A stretch of 39,782 bases of DNA from Pyxidicoccus fallax. Lineage in GTDB: Bacteria > Myxococcota > Myxococcia > Myxococcales > Myxococcaceae. A program made the position numbers and the translations under genes. The notes under the pieces are model-generated. The model ran no database searches. It was not told the origin of the DNA and was given only the letters and a program-made list of their open reading frames with translations. The stretch's first letter is position 1. Each line of letters begins with the position of its first letter. Location: positions 1 through 39,782 of the forward strand of contig NZ_JABBJJ010000084.1 in assembly GCF_012933655.1 (NCBI RefSeq), in the 5' to 3' direction. Positions 34,472 to 39,782 of the stretch are shown in pieces.

Positions 34472-35311
34472 ATGTCTCATCCCGATTTCCGCCGTGCCGC
34501 CGAGGTCATCCGCTCCGCCGACGCGCTGCTCATCGGAGCGGGCGCGGGGATGGGCGTGGACTCGGGGTTGCCCGACTTTCGGGGAACGGAGGGCTTCTGG
34601 AAGGCGTATCCCGCCTACGAGAAGCTCGGTCTGGACCTGGGGTCGATGGCGAATCCCCAGTGGTTCGAGAGTGACCCCGAGCTCGCGTGGGGTTTCTACG
34701 GCCACCGGCTCGGGCTGTACCGGGCCACGGAGCCCCACCCGGGGTTCTCGCTGCTGCGCGACTGGGCCTCCCGCATGCGCCATGGGGCCTTCGTCTTCAC
34801 CTCCAACGTGGATGGCCACTTCCAGAAGGCCGGCTTCGCCGAGGAGCGCATCGTCGAGGTGCATGGCTCCCTGCACTTCGTCCAGTGCCTGGGCGGCACC
34901 TGCAAGGGCGTCCAGCCCGCCGCGCCCTACACCGTGGACGTGGACCTGGAGACCTTCCGCGCCCGGCAGCCGCTGCCGCGCTGTGCCACCTGTGGCGCGC
35001 TCGTGCGGCCCAACATCCTCATGTTCCTGGATCCGGGATGGGAGTACGCGCGCTCGAGAGACCAGCGGCAGCGGCTCGACCGGTGGCTCGAGGAGGTGCG
35101 GCCCCGCAGGCTGGCCATCATCGAGTGCGGCGCCGGCAAGGCCATTCCCTCCGTGCGCGGCTTCTGCGAGGTCAAGGCGCAGGCCCACGACGCGACGCTC
35201 ATCCGCATCAACGTCCGCGAGGCCGATGTTCCCAGGGAGGATGACATCCGCCTTCCCTTCAAGGCCCTGGAGGCACTGCGGGCGATTGACGAGGAGCTGC
35301 GGCGGGCCTGA
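34472..35311 (+). CDS. Sir2-family NAD-dependent protein deacetylase-like protein
   Basis: 279 aa. The NAD-binding motif GAGAGMGVDSGLPDFRG (about 23-39) is followed by TSNVDGHFQKAGF, the family's T-Q/S-N-V-D-x-x-H block. The catalytic base candidate is His131 in EVHGSLH. Zinc cysteines are 139, 144, 171 and 174 (QCLGGTC and CATC). Sir2 enzymes remove acyl groups from lysine using NAD; some bacterial relatives are ADP-ribosyltransferases. GGGAGG lies upstream of the start. It is divergent from the peptide operon and shares its promoter region; a functional link is only inferred. The insertion WGFYGHRLGLYRATEPHPGF is usual for this subgroup. Confidence 0.93.
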   Translation: MSHPDFRRAAEVIRSADALLIGAGAGMGVDSGLPDFRGTEGFWKAYPAYEKLGLDLGSMANPQWFESDPELAWGFYGHRLGLYRATEPHPGFSLLRDWASRMRHGAFVFTSNVDGHFQKAGFAEERIVEVHGSLHFVQCLGGTCKGVQPAAPYTVDVDLETFRARQPLPRCATCGALVRPNILMFLDPGWEYARSRDQRQRLDRWLEEVRPRRLAIIECGAGKAIPSVRGFCEVKAQAHDATLIRINVREADVPREDDIRLPFKALEALRAIDEELRRA

Positions 35312-35344
35312 GCCGCGGAGGCGCTGCACGCGGCCGAGGGGACT

Positions 35345-35372
35345 CCGGCTCGGAAGGACATCCTGGAGCCGG
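35345..35372. terminator. Possible stem-loop between Sir2 gene and lipoprotein gene
   Basis: CCGGCTC (35345-35351) and GAGCCGG (35366-35372) are inverted across 14 bases, between convergent stops. The stem is short and there is no U-tract, so this is tentative. Confidence 0.35.
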
Positions 35373-35401
35373 GCCGGAGCCCGAATGCACGTCCGGGTGG
35401 C

Positions 35402-35776
35402 TCAGGGGCAGACGCAGGTGCCGTTACACGCGTAGTCCTCCCAACACGCCCTGCCGCACGCCGTCTCGCACGCCGCCTGGGTGTTGTAGAACCGGGAGAA
35501 GTTGCACGTCCACTTCATCGGGCAGATGGCCAGCTGCGTGACGGTGCCGTCGGAAACCTGCTCATCGACGGGGGCCGCCTGGAGCTCCGGACGGCACGTC
35601 CTGCCGTCGCAGTAGTACCCATCCGGACAGGGCTTGGGGACGTCCACCTTGCACATGGGCAGTTCCTGCTCCTGGTTGGACAGGGGGGCCTCCGTGGACT
35701 CCTCCACGGAACCGCCACAGGCCACCAGCGCCAGCACCGCCACGAACCCCAGACTCTTGAGCATGTCACGAAGCAT
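35402..35776 (-). CDS. Small Cys-rich lipoprotein, unknown function
   Basis: 124 aa. A signal peptide ends LALVAC (lipobox Cys20). The mature part has two Cys clusters: CKVDVPKPCPDGYYCDGRTC in the middle and a C-terminal run with CNFSRFYNTQAACETACGRA, then CW...C...CVCP. Twelve or more Cys after the lipobox suggest a disulfide-knotted surface domain, resembling small toxin- or inhibitor-like folds in style only. GGAGGAACACA precedes ATG 35776, preferred over the frame's upstream start at 35830. First of three small exported-protein genes on this strand. Not a family I recognise. Confidence 0.85.
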   Translation of the reverse strand: MLRDMLKSLGFVAVLALVACGGSVEESTEAPLSNQEQELPMCKVDVPKPCPDGYYCDGRTCRPELQAAPVDEQVSDGTVTQLAICPMKWTCNFSRFYNTQAACETACGRACWEDYACNGTCVCP

Positions 35777-35887
35777 TGTGTTCCTCCGGGTGAAGTCCGG
35801 AGGATCCCGCAACGCTGGACGTAACGTCAATACAGGGGCAACCCTGTTGCAGGCTGTGAGACTTCTCGGCTCTTGAGCCGTGAGAGC

Positions 35888-36088
35888 CTACTTGTCGGTG
35901 GCGTCCTCGACCTTGTCGCCGGCCTCCTCGGCGGCGTCTTCAATCTTGTCGCCGGCATTCTCGGCGGCGTTCTCGGTCTTCTCCGCGGCATTCTCGGCGT
36001 CGTTCTTCGCGCTCTCGCGGGTGTTGCGGTGACAGCCCACGCCCAGCACCAGCGCGCCCAGGACCACGGCCAGCAGCGACTTCCGCAT
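35888..36088 (-). CDS. 66-aa lipoprotein with Ala/Glu/Asp helical repeat
   Basis: 66 aa. The signal ends LGVGC (lipobox Cys19). The mature 47 residues are an imperfect repeat of AENAAEKTENAAENAGDKIE then DAAEEAGDKVEDA, a strongly amphipathic, LEA- or YtxH-like helix with alternating acidic residues. GGGAGGAACAC lies before ATG 36088. No catalytic residues. Similar small alanine/glutamate-rich lipoproteins are common in myxobacteria, with no known role. 111 bases separate it from the Cys-rich lipoprotein gene downstream. Confidence 0.82.
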   Translation of the reverse strand: MRKSLLAVVLGALVLGVGCHRNTRESAKNDAENAAEKTENAAENAGDKIEDAAEEAGDKVEDATDK

Positions 36089-36254
36089 GTGTTCCTCCCG
36101 TGCATGGCCCCGGGGCACAGGCCCCGGAGCCGGAAAAGTGCGCGGGAAGATAGTCACGGGTCCCGGGGCGCCAAGTGTCTCGCAGCGAGCCGACCGTGTG
36201 CCTCGTCCGGGCCGATGAACCCCAGGGAGCTGTCGTGCCCGGACAGGGGGGCGA

Positions 36255-36737
36255 CTACGGGTTCCAGCAGTTGCCGGCGTTGTCGTTGATGTGCACCCAG
36301 AACCGCATGTCGCTGCGCACGTTGCCGTAGGCGTACCAGTTCCAGCCACCATTGCCGTCATGGAACTCCGCCATGCGCCAGCCGGCGCCGAACGCGCTGG
36401 CGCACAGCTGGTTGGCCACCGCCAGGCTCGTCAGGGACGTGCCAGACACCGGCAGGGTGGTGGCGATATTGCCCCGGGCCCAACCATTGTAGAAGTCAGG
36501 GGTGATTCCCGGCGGCACCGGCGAACCGTCCTGGTTGATGCACAGAACGGGCAGGACATTCGAGCAAGACGTCTCGCCCCTGTACGGGTCGCAGTTGAGA
36601 CACCCCACGCGGTCCACGCCGGCACTGTGGGACCACTTGCCCCACGTCATGCCGAAGCCTCCAGATGCGAGAGCCGTGGGCGCCAACGCCAGCACAGAGA
36701 GCAACAGGACCATTCGCGGGTGGAATCGCTGGTTCAT
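36255..36737 (-). CDS. Secreted small protein, unknown function
   Basis: 160 aa. A classical signal peptide (MVLLLSVLALAPTALAS; cleavage near residue 24-25) leads to a compact domain. It has Cys pairs in VGCLNCDPYRGETSCSNVLP and VLCINQDG, then the block GAGWRMAEFHDGNGGWNWYA and RFWVHINDNAGNCWNP at the end. Conserved-looking Trp and Gly residues suggest a defined extracellular fold, but I do not recognise it. AGAGGAAGG precedes ATG 36737. The sequence upstream (about 36775-36835) is unusually AT-rich and probably holds the promoter. Confidence 0.85.
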   Translation of the reverse strand: MNQRFHPRMVLLLSVLALAPTALASGGFGMTWGKWSHSAGVDRVGCLNCDPYRGETSCSNVLPVLCINQDGSPVPPGITPDFYNGWARGNIATTLPVSGTSLTSLAVANQLCASAFGAGWRMAEFHDGNGGWNWYAYGNVRSDMRFWVHINDNAGNCWNP

Positions 36738-37111
36738 GACCTTCCTCTTGGTTTGGGTTCGCCTGCTTCCAGGCACCCGCTTGATTCCATATCTCAACCA
36801 GCAAATCAAGATAGACAAGTTTAACGCGTTGGTATCACCCGGGCTGGCGGTCGGGGGAGGGCGGCGACACGCCCGCCCGCGCGCGTCCTGGCGGAACGCA
36901 GGTGGCGTCCCGGTGGGACGCACGTCCCGGACGCATGGCGTCCCGACAGCCCCGAGCCCCGCGGCGAGCCTCCTCTGGAACGGGCGGCACGCCTGCTGCA
37001 CCATGAGGCGAACGAGGACCTCGCGTGTCATTCTCCCCATCTGGCCGTCCCGGCCCCTGGAGACTCCGGGGGCGTCCCCAGCAATACGAGGTGGTGCTTG
37101 GCGCTGATGCC
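36738..37111. other. Intergenic region with AT-rich promoter-like patch
   Basis: About 370 bases between divergent genes. An AT-rich patch at about 36775-36835 stands out. On the minus strand TTGTCT and GAGATA lie 17 bases apart, a poor sigma-70-like pair for the secreted-protein gene. The rest is GC-rich with no clear gene, although the coding frame of the next gene could begin as early as 37025 (GTG). Confidence 0.4.
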
Positions 37112-37537
37112 ATGGCGGATGACATGGAATCGCGAGTGCCATCCGCTCTCCTCTGCTGGCACCTGAACCACTGGCTGACGTACGCCCGGAGCACCCTGCT
37201 GGAGATGTACGAAGCGCTTGGCGGCCACGTGCCCCGGGGCGTCTCGTCTCTGGAGCGGAGCCGGCATGACGAGCGCATCCGCGAGCGGCTGGTCCGCGGC
37301 TTCGAGCTGGGAGAGCTGGTGGCCCGCGAGGTGGACGAGCCCGTCGGCGCCTGGTTCTGGCCGGAGGTCCCCGAGCCCCTGCGGCCGGAGTCCTGGACGC
37401 CGCGCCCCGAGCCCGTCGAAGAGGAGGTCTTCCCGGACGCAATCCGTCAGGCCGAGACGCTCAAGCGCGCGGCCGAGCAGGGCGTGCCCTTCTGCGAGGA
37501 ATGCGAGCGGCGCCGGACGCAGCGGGAGGCGGCATGA
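37112..37537 (+). CDS. Unknown protein coupled to a DUF4123 adaptor gene
   Basis: 141 aa from ATG 37112; GTG 37025 would give 170 aa, and neither start has a clear ribosome-binding site. It contains ALLCWHLNHWLTYARSTLLE, an Arg-rich helical middle and a C-terminal PFCEECERRR with a single CxxC. Its stop overlaps the next gene's start (ATGA), so the two are translated together. The partner is a type VI secretion effector adaptor, so this protein may be part of a type VI effector set, such as an accessory or immunity protein. I do not recognise the family. Confidence 0.65.
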   Translation: MADDMESRVPSALLCWHLNHWLTYARSTLLEMYEALGGHVPRGVSSLERSRHDERIRERLVRGFELGELVAREVDEPVGAWFWPEVPEPLRPESWTPRPEPVEEEVFPDAIRQAETLKRAAEQGVPFCEECERRRTQREAA

Positions 37538-38079
37538 GCCCGCCTCGTCGGACGGAGCTGCCGCGCCTGCTCCAGGCCGAGGCGGCGCACAGGCCAGGGC
37601 TGCACCTGTACGGCATCTTCGACGGCGCGAGGGATCCACGCATCCACCGGCGGGTGCTGGACTCGCGCTTCCCGCAGGCCTGCCTCTACGCGGGGAAGCT
37701 CCCGCTGCCGCTCCTCGAGGTGGCGCCCTACCTCGTCAGGCTGGACGCCATGCATCCGCTCGCCGTCAGCCTGCTGGACGAGGCCTGGGGCCGCAGCTGG
37801 GGCATCTTCTTCACGTCCACCCAGGGGCTGGAGCCGCTGCGGCGGCACTTCCGCAAGTTCCTCAAGGTGCGCGACGAGCGGGGCAAGACGCTGGTCTTCC
37901 GCTACTACGACCCGCGGGTGCTGCGCGTCTGGCTGCCCACGTGCAACGCGGCGGAGCTGGACCTCTTCTTCGAGGGCATCCACCGCTTCCACGCCGAGTC
38001 CGAGGCCGTCGACGCGCTGCTCGCCTTCTCGCGGGAGGGCGCGGGGCTGGCGTGCGAGACGCTGCGGCTCGCGGGCTAG
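37534..38079 (+). CDS. DUF4123 type VI secretion effector adaptor
   Basis: 181 aa. The pattern HLYGIFDGARDPRI, SWGIFFTSTQGLEPLRRHFR and VFRYYDPRVLRVWLPTCN fits DUF4123 proteins (Tap/TEC adaptors). These chaperone effectors onto VgrG spike proteins. GGGAGG within the end of the upstream gene serves as ribosome-binding site, with ATGA overlap. The adaptor's usual neighbours, vgrG and an effector, are not in the window. The large gene on the other strand 34 bases downstream is convergent, so it is not cotranscribed. Confidence 0.88.
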   Translation: MSPPRRTELPRLLQAEAAHRPGLHLYGIFDGARDPRIHRRVLDSRFPQACLYAGKLPLPLLEVAPYLVRLDAMHPLAVSLLDEAWGRSWGIFFTSTQGLEPLRRHFRKFLKVRDERGKTLVFRYYDPRVLRVWLPTCNAAELDLFFEGIHRFHAESEAVDALLAFSREGAGLACETLRLAG

Positions 38080-38113
38080 GAGGTGCCGCGGAGGACTTCG
38101 GGACGCGGGCGCT

Positions 38114-39782
38114 TCACACCACCCAGTCACCGTGGAGCGCGGCGTCCCGCTGGTTCAGCCGGAACAGGTTGAAGAGGGACTCCATGCGGCTGTCCCCCCA
38201 ACCGCCGAACTGCTGCTCGAGCTGCCGCGCGCGCGGGTTCCTCAGGTAGCGCAGCTCCGGTGGGAACTGGCCGGTGAGGTCCTCGTTCAGGTCCAGCACG
38301 CGCCCCGGGATGTCCAGCTCCAGGCTCCACATGGAGACGCCCTGCACGCGCATGGCGCTGTCGATGTCCGCCTGCAGCGCGGTCTGCTCGTGCTGGGCCA
38401 CCAGGGTATTGGCCACCAGCACCCTCTCGGCGATGGCGTCCGCGCCGCCGCCCGAGCGCCGCAGCTGGTATGCCTCGAAGTAGTTCTGGAAGGCCTCGCG
38501 GAGCAGCGGCTTGTTGGGCGCACCCGCCGCGCGCCACACCTCCTGGAAGCTCGCGTCGGGATTGCTCCGCAGCGTCTGGGCGAAGGCGCCGAAGAGGGGG
38601 GCAATCTCCGAGGCCCCCAGCGTGTTGCCGTGGCTGATGGCGCGGACCCCGTTCGCATTCGTGCCGGAGGCCCCGGCGAGCGGCTCACCCCGGATGGCCG
38701 AGCCCGCCTGCCGTGACGCCCACACCGCGAAGGTGGCCCAGCTGGCCTGGCCCGGCAGCAGCTCCTCCAGGGCCTGGGACATCCGGTAGTACTGCTCGGT
38801 GACGATGTGGTTGCGGATGGCCGGGTCCTTGAATCGCGTGAGCAGCTCCTGCTGGGTGAAGGCGTTGCCGGACGCGGGGCCCAGGCCACGCCAGCTCCGG
38901 CTGGTGCGCGCGCTGCGCAGGTAGTCGAAGAAGCCCTTGCGCAGCGCGGGCGCGGTCAGGTGTTGCTCGGACAGATGGCCCACGATGCGCGCGCCCACGG
39001 GATTCGTGGCCTGCGAGGAGGGCAGGTGGGACAGCCCGGTGAGCAGGGTGCCCAGGGCCGTGGAGAAGCGGTTGGTGTACGGGTGCACCGGGGCGCGGCG
39101 GGACAGGTCCGCCACGGCGTCCACCGCCGCAATCAGTGCCGGGCCGGCCTGCTGGAGCAGCACCTGGGTGGCCTCCGTCGAACCGCCGGTGGCGCGCATC
39201 GCCGCCGTGTGGAAGTCCACGGCGGCGTGGCGTTCGGTCTGCTTCGCGCCGAGCTCCCAGCTGCGCGTGGCCGTCGTGGACTGGAGGGCCGGCGAGCCGC
39301 TGGCCGCCACGAGGGTGGCGATGCCGGTGTATTCGAACCCCCGGCGCGAGGACGTCCCCAGTCCCTGCGGGCCGAGCAGATAGCCGAGGTGTCCGTCCGT
39401 CAGGGCGCCGGCCTGGAAGGAGCGTCCGAGCGCGCGGGCGAGGTTCGGGTAGTTGCGCTGCTCATCGCCAATACGCGAGAGCGTCCGCCCGCGGTCCGCG
39501 GACAGGTGCTTCTCCACCAGCAGCCTGCCCAGCTGGGCCTGCTCCGTGGGCGACAGCGGGCCGGGCTGCACCTGTCCGATGAGGACGCGCTCCAGCTGGA
39601 GGGGGTTGTCCCAGTACCGTTCGACGAGGCCGCGCAGCCCGTCCTGGTGCACGGGCTCGTTGGGCACCTGCCGGGGGGCGGCGGTGGGGGACAGGCGCGA
39701 GGCCTGGGCGCCGGCCGCGCGCCGCGAGGCCTCGATTCCCTCGGCGAGCAGCCTCGGGTCGACGCGAGGGGCCGCTCCCGAC
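38114..39782 (-). CDS. Large protein of unknown function, 5' end beyond the window
   Basis: At least 556 residues; the frame stays open from 39667 (GTG) through the window edge at 39782, so the start is outside. The visible N-terminal part is Ala/Arg-rich (SRRAAGAQASRLSPTAAPRQ). The body is helical, with QLGRLLVEKHLSADRGRTLS, then segments such as QNYFEAYQLRR and HEQTALQADIDSAM, and ends FRLNQRDAALHGDWVV. No signal peptide, membrane helix or catalytic motif is seen in the part present. Not a family I recognise; the convergent type VI adaptor gene raises, but does not show, an effector role. Confidence 0.75.
   Translation of the reverse strand, partial: SGAAPRVDPRLLAEGIEASRRAAGAQASRLSPTAAPRQVPNEPVHQDGLRGLVERYWDNPLQLERVLIGQVQPGPLSPTEQAQLGRLLVEKHLSADRGRTLSRIGDEQRNYPNLARALGRSFQAGALTDGHLGYLLGPQGLGTSSRRGFEYTGIATLVAASGSPALQSTTATRSWELGAKQTERHAAVDFHTAAMRATGGSTEATQVLLQQAGPALIAAVDAVADLSRRAPVHPYTNRFSTALGTLLTGLSHLPSSQATNPVGARIVGHLSEQHLTAPALRKGFFDYLRSARTSRSWRGLGPASGNAFTQQELLTRFKDPAIRNHIVTEQYYRMSQALEELLPGQASWATFAVWASRQAGSAIRGEPLAGASGTNANGVRAISHGNTLGASEIAPLFGAFAQTLRSNPDASFQEVWRAAGAPNKPLLREAFQNYFEAYQLRRSGGGADAIAERVLVANTLVAQHEQTALQADIDSAMRVQGVSMWSLELDIPGRVLDLNEDLTGQFPPELRYLRNPRARQLEQQFGGWGDSRMESLFNLFRLNQRDAALHGDWVV

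Overview
The window looks like a chromosomal stretch from a myxobacterium, most likely Myxococcaceae. The evidence is very high GC with strong G/C bias at third codon positions, many lipoproteins with clear lipoboxes, Asp/Gly-Thr linkers, a MYXO-CTERM-like C-terminus, a long kelch-only secreted protein, a bulb-lectin lipoprotein and a DUF4123 (type VI secretion adaptor) gene. I see no rRNA, tRNA, insertion sequence or CRISPR array. All assignments come from reading the sequence; nothing was searched.

Layout. 1-650: seven 35-bp tandem repeats with a palindromic core, then a gene-free stretch. 649-4480: a zinc-ribbon/acidic/J-domain protein, a remnant of a DoxX-like gene next to a LysR regulator with a T-N11-A palindrome, and a stand-alone adenylate kinase. 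4480-12640: a lipoprotein with a lysyl oxidase domain, a 1513-aa protein of unknown function and a lipoprotein amidohydrolase. 12640-18000: a Tat-exported flavin amine oxidase, the 3' remnant of a serine hydrolase, a PAS-GAF histidine kinase and a LysE exporter with a divergent GcvA-type LysR. 18000-23600: a putative Fur site upstream of a translationally coupled HmuY-like lipoprotein and secreted HExxH protease, a LysR regulator divergent from a DJ-1/PfpI protein, and a B-lectin lipoprotein. 23650-31540: a 21-repeat kelch protein, a two-gene operon (PLP serine/threonine dehydratase-like enzyme and B12-binding radical SAM protein), and a stand-alone DnaG primase.

31560-34470 holds the most interesting system. 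A minus-strand operon runs: a protein resembling the bacterial glycine-rich-domain-protein (GRDP-like) family with a conserved His/Cys/His-His pattern; a 42-aa peptide ending in CFCCIGC; a strong GC stem-loop; then an ABC ATPase and an ABC-2 permease. This is the layout of a ribosomally synthesised, modified and exported peptide (RiPP), but no known RiPP maturase class is present. A Sir2-family protein is divergent from it across a promoter region carrying a 9-bp inverted repeat.

35400-39782: three small exported proteins (two of them lipoproteins) on the minus strand, a coupled pair ending in a DUF4123 adaptor, and the 3' part of a large unrecognised gene cut by the window edge.
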